Assembly (NCBI GenBank): GCA_949130495.1
Contig: OX422213.1
Coordinates: forward strand, 57,324,678-57,388,677
DNA length: 64,000 bases
Direction of reading: 5' to 3'
Origin: Sambucus nigra
Lineage: Eukaryota; Streptophyta; Magnoliopsida; Dipsacales; Adoxaceae
Shown here: positions 24,386 to 34,894 of the stretch, piece after piece
How the letters are laid out: every line of letters begins with the position of its first letter
Position numbering within the stretch: position 1 is the first letter of the stretch
Made by a program: the position numbers and the translations under genes
Notes under the pieces: model-generated
The model's database searches: none
What the model was told of the DNA's origin: nothing
What the model saw: only the letters and a program-made list of their open reading frames with translations

Positions 24386-25773
24386 ACACCCTAGTATATA
24401 TATATATCACCTATCCCGACAATCGACAGTACCAGGAGTAGTGTAATGGGGGGTTTCCTTGTTTTGATTTTTCTTTGGCGAGACGTCCCATGCATGAAAC
24501 GCCGTGTACTGTTGAGAACTGGGAATATTAATTAATTAAATTTAGATAATAATCATTTGGGTTACATGCATCTTGCATTGAGGGCATAATGAGCCTCGAG
24601 GATCGATACAACCAGGAGTAGTGTAACAGGGGGGGGGGTTCCTTGTTTGTATTTCGCTTCGGCCAGACTTCCCACGCACGAAACGCAGTGCCATGTTGAG
24701 AATCGGGAGGAGTTTAGTCCTTAAATCTTGATTCTAATAACTCATATATAATAATTATATATATGGTTTCATGCATTATATGGGCATCACTAGAATATAA
24801 AATTCTAGTAAAGGAGATTGTTGATGTATTGTGTTGATGTGGACATGATTGGATCATGTAACTTTATATGTTCAACAAATGAACATTATAAAGATAACTA
24901 TAACTATTACATTAAAGTTAATGTATATGACTTATAAATTATGGAAACAAATGTATTGGGAGATAGGTTAGATGATTTCGCTTAAATACTTCTTTTGGGT
25001 TTAAGTTAGGATCCTCTTACCTACATAGAATCGAACATCCATTTGGAGATCATGTGCATACATTTAGGGCGCCCTTTAGATGAGAGGTGAGTTGAACTAT
25101 TGTGGAGAGTTCGATTCCAACTAAATCATGTAATAATGCATTTATAATTATTATTAATTTTAATACACTTGCTATAAAACGTTTTTCAAATTCGGGCTCT
25201 GACCCGTTTATATTTTTCCTTCTCCATGTATATATTGTATTACTTCAGGTGTTCCTTCGCAAGGACGCCTTTGATGTTATCCATCCAGGGTATTTGTGGA
25301 CCTGTGGCAGTAGAGGACTATTGCGGCACTTTGCTTTAGTCGATTTCTACTTTGTACATCTAGATTAGGATTCAGTTTGTATATTGAGTTAGTATTCAAG
25401 TGTTGTAGATTAACACTTACATATTTCATTTCTCAAATTATTGTATTGTCTGTTACCCGACAGCATATTCGGGTATTTCATTGTTGAGATTTTGTTGTAC
25501 AATGTATTGTACTCTTTCATATTATTGGAGCATGCACATTTCACTCATCATAGTTAGATGTATATTGTTGGTTATGTGCATTATTGGTTTTGTTGTTGTT
25601 GTTAAATATAAAAGTTTTAAATTTTGACAATTCGCACTTAACGATTTCGGGTAGTTAGCCATATATTATAGTGTTTAGTAGTTGATGTTGAGGCTGTGCC
25701 ATCTGAGATACCTGGTTTATTATAATATAGGGCTGGCCACCCGTTATTATTTGGAGCGGGTTGTCATAGAAAT

Positions 25774-28222
25774 CTGGGATTTACACTCTTATTGAGGATA
25801 AAGTGAAAAAATTGAGATTCTTGAGAATAAAATGGATTTTGAGTAAATTGATTCATGTTAATGATGTTTAAATGATTTTGGTTACTTTAGAACTTATTCA
25901 TATATAATGTTATATGATCTAAATATCACGAGATTAAATTGGGAATCATTTGTTGAAGAAAAATTGGAGTTTATATGATGTTCATTGATAAATATAAAAA
26001 TATGAGTTTTTTGGAAATAGTATGTTTTAAATCCAACCTTCTTGATGATTTTAGATGGTTTGATTATTAGAAATCATTAATATATCTTGGTTTATCATAT
26101 AGAATGAATATTTGGCAGTTTAGGATTACATTATAGAGGTTTTGATGATTAAAAAGTTTGAAACCTGTAGGAAAAACAATGTAGTAAACTAGGTAATATC
26201 TGGTCGATCGATCGATCGACTCCCCTAAAAAATGTGATATTGTTCCTTTTTAATTTTTGATTCTATCCCAAGTTTGAGAAATCTTTTGTGTGATTTGTTG
26301 AACATATTGGGACATATAGAAGGGTAGTAGGATATACTTAAGATCGGAAAATATTATTTTTGTGATTTTTGAATGAGGGGAAATTAACGAGTATTAATTA
26401 AATGAGTTATTATCGAGACCTATGTTACTTGGGATTTAAATTGGGTAAATGATAATTTAAGGTTAGGACCAGTAGTAAGAGAGTTATTATTTACCGATAG
26501 AACCTTAGGAATAGGTGGGATTAACCCTAAGAGATAGAATGAATGGTTAAGAATGAATTAATGGTTATCGAGAATTAACCTAATTAGAGATGAGCTTAAT
26601 TCATTAAATTTTAGAAGTTGTGATGACATGGACAAGTAGGTGTATACATTTACCTACTGAATTAGGTTGAGGAATATTTATTTAATCTTTGAGTAATAAG
26701 TAAGGCTCGGGAATATAAAATAAATATGTAAAGTCATAATCTTTAATATGTAGGATTTGATAGATAAAAATACTATGTATGGGAATTATCATATGGTTGT
26801 GTGAATGCCTTATGGATGTAATATTTATATAGGTGTGATGAATACCTATACTATTATTTGTATTTATGACATACCTACGTTTCTTGCTGTCGGGGTGGAG
26901 TTTTTGCGTCGTGGACGGTCTTATGCTTTGCGCCCAATTGGAAGGATTTTAGATTCGTACCCTGAGCATAGGGCCTTGGACATGTGCTATCGGTGTAGTG
27001 ATAGTTTTGACGATTGAATAGGGGTGTAGGTATGTGCGTGACCCATTTGGTTGGGGAGTATGCTCGTCTCCAATATATTTGTGTTATGACATGATTCGTG
27101 AGAGATGCCGAATCAATAGTCCTCTATATAGTGACATTATGTATGAGGACAAGATAACCGAGTATGCATGCACCACAGCTGTGACTGGGGAGGTGCCGTA
27201 TTAGCAGGTATATAATTAATGTGATATTATATATATAAACTGTGATGTAATGTACTATGTGACATTGTAGATATAGAGATGTAATCTTCTGTGTGAAATT
27301 GTAGATTAAAAATATAAACCGTGTTTTAATCTACTATGTAATGTTATAGGTAGAAGTAAATAATAAAATATGAATTGAATTAAGTTAGTGAACACTTAAT
27401 TCCAAGGTTGTAACAAGACTAGTTCATATTAAAGAGAAACGAATATGAATAATTAATATACGTATTATATGGGAAATACGGGAATATGATATGTGTTAGA
27501 ATCATGGTGATAGTAAGGCTAGTTATGAAGGAACCTTAATTAGGAAGATAATAAGATACGATAGGTGTGCACTCTGATAAGAGGTGAGAATTCTCAAAAG
27601 AGAGCCCAAGAACTAACATGTACATAATAAATGCTTAATTGTAATTGTTAAGCACTTGCTATTTTAAAAATCTTTTACAATCGGGCTCTGACCTGTTTCC
27701 TTGCATATTCTCTTCTCTACTATATCTTGTACATCAGGTATCCAGAAACAGGGATGCCCAACATAGATTATTGATGTTCTGATGGATTATAGCTACTAGC
27801 AGAGATGCGGATTTTGTTTAGACGCTTCCTTTCTATTGATTCACTCACCTGTAGCGTCTACTTCATTTAAGGCTTGCTTCCCAGGATTCTAGAGGTTGTA
27901 ATTATTTATGCAAGCATTGTGGATATCAATTTCATTTAGTGTAAATGATATAATTAACTCTAAATTTATTCCAGTCACATATATTTTTATTGTAGTTAAT
28001 TCAGTTGTGATGTGTTGTTGCATATTATTATTCTGTGTCGTGGAATGGTTTTAATTAAATTAAAAATGGAAAAAATATTTTTGACACTTAGCTAAATTAA
28101 TTATTAGGTGATTAATAAAGAAATTATTTTCGACAGTGATGTTGCGAATGAAGCAACTGTATATTCCGATTTAATTAAATGAAGGGCTGATCACCCGATA
28201 TTTAATTAGGCGGGTTGTTACA
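25774..28222 (+). mobile_element. E2 5' LTR (LTR B), second part
   Basis: Continues LTR B after the E1 insertion and matches 32,964-33,748 closely until 26,517. After that point it is the only copy in the window. It contains the palindrome cluster GGTCGATCGATCGATCGAC (26,199-26,218), a pyrimidine tract and acceptor-like CATCAG ending at 27,737, and the end 'gggctgatcacccgatatttaatt...gttgttaca'. Total reconstructed LTR length is about 3.33 kb. Confidence 0.85.
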
Positions 28223-28224
28223 GC

Positions 28225-28236
28225 TAGTATCAGAGC
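28225..28236 (+). promoter_or_regulatory. E2 primer-binding site, one mismatch
   Basis: TAGTATCAGAGC lies two bases after the LTR end. The expected initiator tRNA-Met complement is TGGTATCAGAGC, so one base has mutated. The following leader is shared with E1. Confidence 0.85.
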
Positions 28237-31150
28237 AACATGTTCTAGTGTCCTTAGGATCTGTGCGGCTTACTACATTTCAACATAACGTTCTTTGATG
28301 TAGAGCCCTATTATTAGGATGTTTAATTCTTCTGCATATTTCGACTTACGTTCTCGAGCCATGAAGTATGTGAGATGTAATGCTTATACGAGTTCGGTCG
28401 GGCATCGTGCGCCAAACACATTGGGACGAATAGAAAGAGATGTTAAAAGGACAGTAGGAGGAAGACTCAACCAAAGATTTAGGGTATTTTGGAAAATGGT
28501 GTTTTATATAGAAACCATCATAATTGTTGATTGGCCTGAGAACATTAAGGGAGTCGCTTGGGAGCTGTAGTTTCCCAAGAACCATCATAGTTGATGGTTG
28601 TGCCGTTCTTAACTAACCCAACACTATGTTAAAGGTGAGGGAGTCGGAAGGACTCTTGTGAAGGAAGAAATTCAAAGACAATTATGAAGGGTGAAGTGTA
28701 GTAACACCCAGGATTTGAAAATTTTCTAGTAAAATTTGTCTTGGAGGAACAAACTTAAGTGATGAGAGTCAGACATCACATATAAAGAACATGTATGAAC
28801 ATGGAATAAGAATTTTAGGTACGGTTCGATAGTGAAATCGTTCATTTGATGTTTTAACCAGGATATGAATGGAATTTTGAAACTTATCTCTTATGGGAAA
28901 GAAAGAGAGACGTAACTTGTTTAACAAACTCCTTACCCCAGGAAGAGTGGGGCACATAGAAGATATATAGAGTTCATTATGTGAAAGGACTCGTGAGTGA
29001 AATACTTTAATGTGATTGGAAATCTAATGAAGATGACTAGGACTAATGTCACCAAAAAATTTGAGGATGCTTCCAAATGCAGGGGAGCTAGAAGGGTTAG
29101 GAAACCTAGCCGAAGGAAACAAGATTGAATTAAATATTGTTAATAAAACATCACCGGAAGGTATACCCAGTAAGGGACCCATTTAAAGTGACATGATTAA
29201 ACCCCTACTTAGTGGCAATGAAATCATCCAAGACTAGGGTAGTCGACAATGTATCCCATAGGACCCGTAGAGCCAAAAGAATAATGGGAATAAAAATTGG
29301 GAGCTAAGATTGATAGGTCCAAGAGGAAGATGTCCAAATGGTCAGTAATAAGGAAATAATAAGGGAAATTACCCTATGTGTAGAGAGAGAGAGACTACTA
29401 AGTGTTAAATGTGTCCACATTGAGTAATGAGACCGATAAATTTTAGGAATAGTAAACCATACCAATTAGGCATAACAACTGGAGGAGTGAGACTTATAGG
29501 GGAGTAATTGGGTCAAGATAATTAGGCCCAGTAAATTTACAACCCAAGAGTGGTAGGTTTAATAAGGACTAGTGGAGTCCTTAGTAATTGTAGCATGCCG
29601 TATATCAAGGTCGACGGGGTCCAAGAAGAAAAAAAAGGAGGTTGGGAAGCCCATAATTGAGGCCTAGATATACTGGGCCAACATTTCAATAATGGGTGTG
29701 TAACCACATGAGTGAATAATTTGTCCACAATGGGTGAGTAAAACTATAGGATGCAATTCTAGATGTATAATGGGTGCAAGTGATCGTGAGTTATTTTGAC
29801 CGTGAGAAGTGCATGTAAGGACCCTACGTGATCAGGAGAGACTGCTAATGTTGTATTTCATCCTTGTGAATAAAGGATTCATTCTAGTAATGTGGTGTGT
29901 CACAACAGACATATATAAAAATTGAGAACCCTAAATTCACGTGCGAGTCAAGGTTAGTGGGAACGATAATTTTAACAGTCTAGTTATAAAAGTATTTCTC
30001 GTCGATAGCAGGACTTTTTGGTGTCACCCGTGAGTGAACCGAGTGGGTCCTAAGAGCATATTTTGTTATTATAATTTTCTATTGCTTTGAGTTAGCATAA
30101 TATAACTCATTATAATAATATGCTGTGATAAATTACCAAATGTTTAAACGATAGTAGATTGAGTGAAAAGACTATGGTGCTGGATACTCCGGGGAGAGTA
30201 AAATTAATTTTATGCGGTGCCAACTGAAATAGGGTTGGGCCTATATTTTATGATATCATAGACCTTAGTGAAAATGTTGTCTAGTTATATCTGTGCGTAG
30301 AAATTTATTTTACTGATGTGACTCAGGATATATATTATGTTTTTATCGAACAGTGAGAAATAGCTCATTATATATAGTGCCGAGAATTTAGGATAGTGAG
30401 AGCATCATGGTTTATGTTATTTTTAGGGATATATAAGCATGGACTAGTAGATTTTTATGTCAACATACAAATTATGGGAAGTTAAAAATTATGGACTGAG
30501 GGCCATTACGGATCTCGACGAGTGACTATGTTAAGTAGTAGTGTATCAAGGGGTTCCTTCTTTGTATTTTACTTTGCAAGACATCCCACGCATGAAACTA
30601 GCGAACGTCGGGAGTGGGAGAGAAGTTTGGTCGATAGTACATAAGTTCGTACCTTAGTCATTTTAAATATAGAAACATAAATTTAGAGTTGATAATACTA
30701 TTATGACTTAAGAGTCGCGTAGTCTTAGTAACATTAAGAATGAAACAATGATGCCACTAATAGAGTGATTAAGTTATGACTAGTTGGGTGATTGAGTGCA
30801 CCCCTACCATATCAGTATGCCAAGTGAGCGAAAATTGATTTAAGGAGAGTATATGTTATTTTTATAATGATGCGAGAAATATAAGGTGTATGGGTGAGAT
30901 ATGGGATAATGAAAATAAATATAGAGGTTTAGATATCGAGACTTGAATGTCTGGTCATTTATGACGATTAGAAATATAGTCGATAGAATAACAAATGTAT
31001 CACACTATACATGAATATGGTAATAGGATTTAAATGAAGATATGCTTGGCCAGATTCCTCTTGTAGTGGGCCACCTGCCTATTGGAATTAGGGTGGACCA
31101 TTCGAAACCAGCAGAGGTTTATCCAACCGTTAGGTATTTCTAAGTAGTAT
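28237..31150 (+). pseudogene. Decayed gag-pol region of E2, mostly unrecognisable
   Basis: The leader to about 28,345 matches E1. After that, no gag, protease or reverse-transcriptase motif could be read in any frame; short open frames such as 28,319-28,570 show no family similarity that I recognise. Near 30,536-30,640 a diverged copy of the LTR A module occurs ('ggggttccttctttg', then 'acatcccacgcatgaaac'). Composition is purine-rich on the plus strand, as in the coding strand of gypsy elements, consistent with an old, heavily mutated internal region. Confidence 0.5.
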
Positions 31151-31159
31151 TGGGAGAGT

Positions 31160-31720
31160 ATTCGTAAGGATTTTGTCATAAAGATGGTTACGATCCATAT
31201 GGATGATAGTGGATCAGTTGACTATAGTAGATCACGTTATTCCAGTTAGGGTTGATCATACTAAGAGACAATATGCGTTTATCTTATATAACCGAGATAA
31301 TGAGGTTACATAGGGTACCGTTTAATATTGTGTCCAATTAGGATGAGACTTTATCTCCCGATTTCGGAAGAATTTTCATGAGGCATGGGTACCGAGTTAT
31401 GATTGGGTATGATCTATCATCCACAGAATAATGGGCAGACTAAGCGAACAAATCTAATTTTGGAAGATAAATTATGTTAGTACCCTTGAATCTTAAGGGA
31501 GGATGAGAGACGTACGTTACACTAGTGAAGTTGGTGTACCATAACTCTTATAAGTTTACTGTTGGGCATGGTGCTAGTTGAAGTATGGTACGGGAAGTCT
31601 TATTATTTCTCTTACTTGTGGGATAAAAGTGAGGAACTAGAAACTATTGCAAATCGTAGAGATGATTTGAAATTGTGTGTAAAATATGTACTGCACAATT
31701 GACCTACTTGTGTATGATAA
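31160..31720 (+). pseudogene. Integrase core remnant of E2
   Basis: Fragments of a gypsy integrase can be read in order across frameshifts and stops: a VDQLT-like segment near 31,205 (usual VDRLTK), VPFNIVS near 31,318, MGTEL near 31,386, YHPQNNGQTKRTN near 31,420 (usual YHPQTDGQTERTN), and HNSYKF near 31,545 (usual YNNSYH). The second catalytic aspartate region is altered by a stop. It cannot be functional, but it places E2 among Ty3/gypsy elements and on the plus strand. Confidence 0.7.
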
Positions 31721-32021
31721 TCGCAAGATGAGATGGTATTTATCTAAAGAACGGTTAATCTATTTAAGTGCATATAGTAGAAGGCTGGATAGTGAATATC
31801 TAGAATAAAGTATAAGTAATGAAACTTAAACTGTAAGGCTTTGACAAGAACCTACGTGAGAGGGTAACCTGGGGTTAAAATGATCATAAGTGAGGTATTC
31901 GTTATTGGGAGTTTTCGATAGTATACTGTATGGGAGGTACAGAGTAGTCTACTTAGTAACGCAAGTATGTTATGCACAATACTTATCAAGAATTGTTCTT
32001 GCCTGCTATACTTTTGTTTTC

Positions 32022-32056
32022 CGAATTTCGGGACGAAATTCCGTTATAAGGAGGGA
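32022..32056 (+). promoter_or_regulatory. E2 pol 3' end phrase and polypurine tract
   Basis: 'tttcgggacgaaatt' followed by AAGGAGGGA, then four bases, then the 3' LTR start. This is the standard junction in plant chromovirus-like gypsy elements. Confidence 0.75.
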
Positions 32057-32060
32057 TGTA

Positions 32061-33748
32061 TGTAATACCCTGTATTTTTAATGACTTTTAAAATGGAATT
32101 AATTAGAATTAATTATGTTTTAATTGAAAATTAATTCGAATTTAAATATTACTCGAGAATAAAGTAATACGTGATTTATGTTGAATATTACTTAGTGATC
32201 AAAGTAATATATATGATTATGACTTTACAATTGATTATGGCCTTATATAATTATCGCGAATTATGTGTATGATAATTATGGTAATTAAGTTGGGACACAC
32301 ATTTGAGTCGTGCCGAGATTATATTTTAATGAAATAAAAGTGAATTATTATTATGTCATCCAAATGGTCATTTTGACTACGTCAAAGTGTCCAAAAGGGT
32401 TCAAATAGTCGAAAAAGTCTACTTGGGTGTTTGATTTGGGTCTCGGGGCACTTTGGAACCGAAAGGACACCCCGGAGGGGTATTTCAGTCATTTTACAAG
32501 GGAGGTGAATAGTAACTACAAAAATATGAGTTTATTTTATAAGTAAAGAGATTATAGAGCTTAGGTTCATTCACCAAAAATAAGAGGAAAAGGCTTAAGG
32601 GAGATTTAGAGACTTTCTATGGGAGAAGAAAAGACTTTTTTAGGAAACCAAAGGACAACCACCTTGCACCACCAAGAGCCAGCTCCACCACTGCCGGAAG
32701 TTAGATGAAAAAAGTGAGGACCACCAGTAGAGTATCATCCCTAATGGATCAGACCTAAAATTTAAAGGCAAGTGATTAATCATTGCAATCATAGACTTTA
32801 TATTGTTCATGCTAGGATAGTTAGGAAAATTCTGAAAAGTTGCATGACCAAAGATAAATTTGTGATAATTTTAAATGGATCTTTGAAATGGATATTATCT
32901 AGGAGTGATCCCTTTGGATTATAGAATAAGCTCCATGAATTTCATATAATCTTGTGAAGAAATCTGGGATTTGCACTCTTATTGATAATAAAGTAAAAGA
33001 TTAGAGATTCTTGATAATAAAATGGATTTTGAGTAAATTGATTCATGTTAATGAAGTTTACATGATTTTGGTTAGGTTGAAACTTATCCATATATAATGG
33101 TATATGATCTGAGCATCACGAGATAAAATTGGGAATCATTTGGTGAAGAAAAATTGGAGTTTATATGATGTTCACGGATAAATATAGAAATATGAGTTTT
33201 CAGGAAATAGTATGTTTTAAATCCAACCTTTTTGATGATTTTAGATTGTTTGATTAGTAGAAATCATTTATATATCTTGGTTTATCATATGGAATGAATA
33301 TTGGGGAGTTTAGGATTATTTGATAAAGGTTTTGATGATTAAAAAGTATGAAACCCATAGGAAAAACAATGCAGTAAACTGGGCAATATCTGGTCGATCA
33401 ATCGATCGACTGATCGATTGATCGACTAGGAACAATCGATCGATTGAATCCCATGGAAAATGTGATTTTGTTCCTTTTTAACTTTTGATTCAATCGAAAC
33501 TTTGAGAAATCTTTGGTGATGATTTATTGAACATATTGGGACTTAAAGAAGGGAAGTAGGATATACCTAAGACAAAAAAATATTATTTTTGGGTTTTTTG
33601 TATGAGGGAAAATTAACGAGCGTTAATTAAATGAGTTATTGTTGAGACCTATGTTACATGGGATTTAAATTGGATAAATGATAATTTAAATTTGGGACCA
33701 GTAGTAAGAGAGTTATTATTTACCGTTATAACCTTAGGAATAGGTGGG
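32061..33748 (+). mobile_element. E2 3' LTR (LTR B), truncated by the CACTA-like insertion
   Basis: Starts TGTAATACCCTGTATTTTT and is collinear with 11,702-12,585 plus 25,774-26,517. It keeps an intact donor-like AAG|GCAAGTG at 32,768 and the palindrome cluster at 33,391-33,450, built from TCGATCGATTGATCGA words and longer than in the 5' LTR. Similarity stops abruptly after 'aataggtgggat', where the 5' LTR continues 'taaccctaagag'. The remaining 1.7 kb of the LTR is not in the window. Confidence 0.85.
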
Positions 33749-34300
33749 ATAACTACACCACAACTGGCGATTTGTCATGACCAAAATCCCTGACCAAAGT
33801 TGTGGGTCACGGACTTGGGCCATGACCATTTCGGGCTTGACCATTTTTGTGGGTCACAGCCCAAGTCCTTGACCAAAAAATGGTCACGGCCGAGAGGGGT
33901 CACGGAAAATGGTCGCGGACTTGGGTCATGACCTATGTCATGACCCTCATCCGTGACCCACAACCGTGATAAATTGGTCGCGGCCAAAGTCCACGACCCA
34001 CGATCGTGACAAAAAAATTGGTCGCAGCCCTAATCCGTGACCCACAACTGTGCCAAATTGGTCGCGGCCAAAGTTCGCGACCCACGATCGTGACAAACAA
34101 ATACAAAAAAATCGATCATGGCCCAAGTCCGTGACCCACAACCGTGACAAAAAAAATAAAAAATGGTCGCGGACCAAGTCCGTGACCAACAACCGTGACC
34201 AAAAAAAATACAAAATGGTCGCAGCCCAACTCCGCGACCATGTTTATGCGTGGCGAAAAGAATAAAAATGGTCATGGACAAAGTCCATGACCATATTTAA
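33749..34300 (+). mobile_element. CACTA-like terminus with palindromic subterminal repeats
   Basis: Directly at the break in LTR B the sequence reads AACTACACCACAACTGGCG, resembling a CACTA (En/Spm) terminus with the first base changed. Then follow about 500 bases of degenerate repeats, roughly 50-60 bp each, made of GGTCGCGG, AAGTCC, GTGACCCACAACCGTGAC and CACGATCGTGAC words in both orientations. The last is a clean palindrome, GGTCATGGAC-AAA-GTCCATGACC at 34,270-34,292. Dense short repeats just inside the TIR are typical of CACTA elements, where they bind the TNPA-type protein. No matching right terminus, three-base duplication or transposase was found, so the class is inference. The small open frames here are products of the repeats. 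Confidence 0.5.
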
Positions 34301-34894
34301 CTTTAATTTTAAAAAAATGTATTTTTTTGGTCCAATCCTAAAATTGGGGATCCTGTGAGTGCACCGTCGGTTGCTACGTGTAACATTTGACGCGTACGAG
34401 GTGTTACAAATATTTATTATTGGCAAAACAATAAAAAACAATAAAAAATTACGAATCAAGAACGTTGTTAATAAACAAATATATATACAAACTTAAAAAT
34501 ATTACACGTCTTAATAATTCACAGATAAAAAAAAATTTGGACAGAGTTTCCTCTATTTTTTTGACATTTCAAAACCAGTAAATGTAAAACCTGCTTATTA
34601 TAAAGCCCGCATGGCCATAAAATTCAACAATCAAATTATAAAAGCCCGCACGGCCATAAAACTAAACAATAAAAGCCCGCACGGCTGTAACACAAAAAAC
34701 AAAATCCTGAATGTCCACAACATATAAACAATCTTCATGTTGTAAACCGTTGCCTCCTTCATTTGATCCGCGTGCAAAAATCCTACAAATGGTAGGATAC
34801 ATTAAAAAAAAATATTAGTAACCAAGTAGTTTTACAAAAAAATTAATCAAGCTGAAAAATTGCATATATGAGTTAAAATTATCAACATATTAAT
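34301..34894. other. Unassigned AT-rich junction DNA before the satellite
   Basis: On the minus strand, TGTAACACCTCGTACGCG starts at 34,408, in the style of a gypsy LTR start, but no end or duplication supports it. Three copies of AAGCCCGCAYGGC lie near 34,603, 34,645 and 34,674. The rest is A/T-rich without recognised content. It ends where satellite sequence starts in mid-monomer ('tttttaagcctaagtctag'). Confidence 0.45.

Larger units (their letters stand above)
20779..24394 (+). mobile_element. Non-autonomous Helitron (3,616 bp)
   Basis: The left end is TCTATATAATAAAGCAGGAG inside a TA run. The right end is a hairpin CCGTGCC-ATC-GGCACGG followed by GGTACACCCTAG and then T. TC at the start, hairpin plus CTAG at the end, and A/T target without duplication are the Helitron signature; the empty site is visible at 14,866-14,875 in the other LTR. 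No Rep/helicase gene is present. The interior has a pyrimidine-rich leader-like part (21,035-21,250), a perfect 101-bp tandem duplication, and many T-rich stretches that resemble introns. No captured host gene could be identified. Because TC lies in a TA/TC run, the left end could shift by some bases. Confidence 0.8.
12586..25768 (+). mobile_element. Gag-only gypsy retrotransposon E1 (TR-GAG-like), with a Helitron in its 3' LTR
   Basis: The element begins TGTAATAACCCGAGG and ends TTGTCATA. It is flanked by GAAAT on both sides (12,581-12,585 and 25,769-25,773), and the sequence on the two sides joins to recreate LTR B as seen at 32,950-32,990. It has LTRs of 3,665 bp and about 3,679 bp (after removing the Helitron), a tRNA-Met primer site, a gag pseudogene, about 1 kb of noncoding DNA, and a purine tract. 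Protease, reverse transcriptase, RNase H and integrase are absent, although the terminal pol phrase 'tttcgcggacgaaat' remains at 18,440-18,454. Non-autonomous gypsy derivatives with only gag are described in plants as TR-GAG. The LTRs are visibly near-identical, so insertion was comparatively recent. Confidence 0.85.
18474..25768 (+). mobile_element. E1 3' LTR (LTR A), interrupted by a Helitron
   Basis: 18,474-20,778 aligns with the first part of the 5' LTR and 24,395-25,768 with the rest, starting at 'tcac.tatcccgacaatcgacag'. The 3,616 bases between are the Helitron. Visible differences from the 5' LTR are scattered point changes, shorter TA and poly-G runs, and a few small indels. The LTR ends TCATA and is followed by the GAAAT duplication. 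Confidence 0.85.
11702..33748 (+). mobile_element. Ty3/gypsy retrotransposon E2, split by nested E1 and truncated on the right
   Basis: E2 consists of a 5' LTR (11,702-12,585 continuing at 25,774-28,222), a decayed 3.8-kb internal region (28,223-32,060) and a 3' LTR (from 32,061) interrupted at about 33,748. The two LTR pieces align collinearly (TGTAATACCCT start, 'ttgtgaagaaatctgggattt' junction, 'ataggtgggat' at the right break). A primer-binding site complementary to initiator tRNA-Met follows the 5' LTR and a purine tract precedes the 3' LTR. The order of decayed parts and the 3' end style suggest a chromovirus-like (Tekay/Del) gypsy element. The lineage is inference; a reverse-transcriptase phylogeny is impossible because that domain is not recognisable. 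Confidence 0.8.

Noticed and set aside
33775..34281. Open frames on both strands with repeated Ser-Arg-Leu-Trp-Val-Thr or His-Gly-type motifs
   Set aside because: They arise from translating the palindromic subterminal repeats of the CACTA-like end.
34408..34894. A minus-strand LTR starting TGTAACACC at 34,408
   Set aside because: No LTR end, target duplication, primer site or second copy is visible, so it is mentioned only as a possibility within the unassigned junction DNA.
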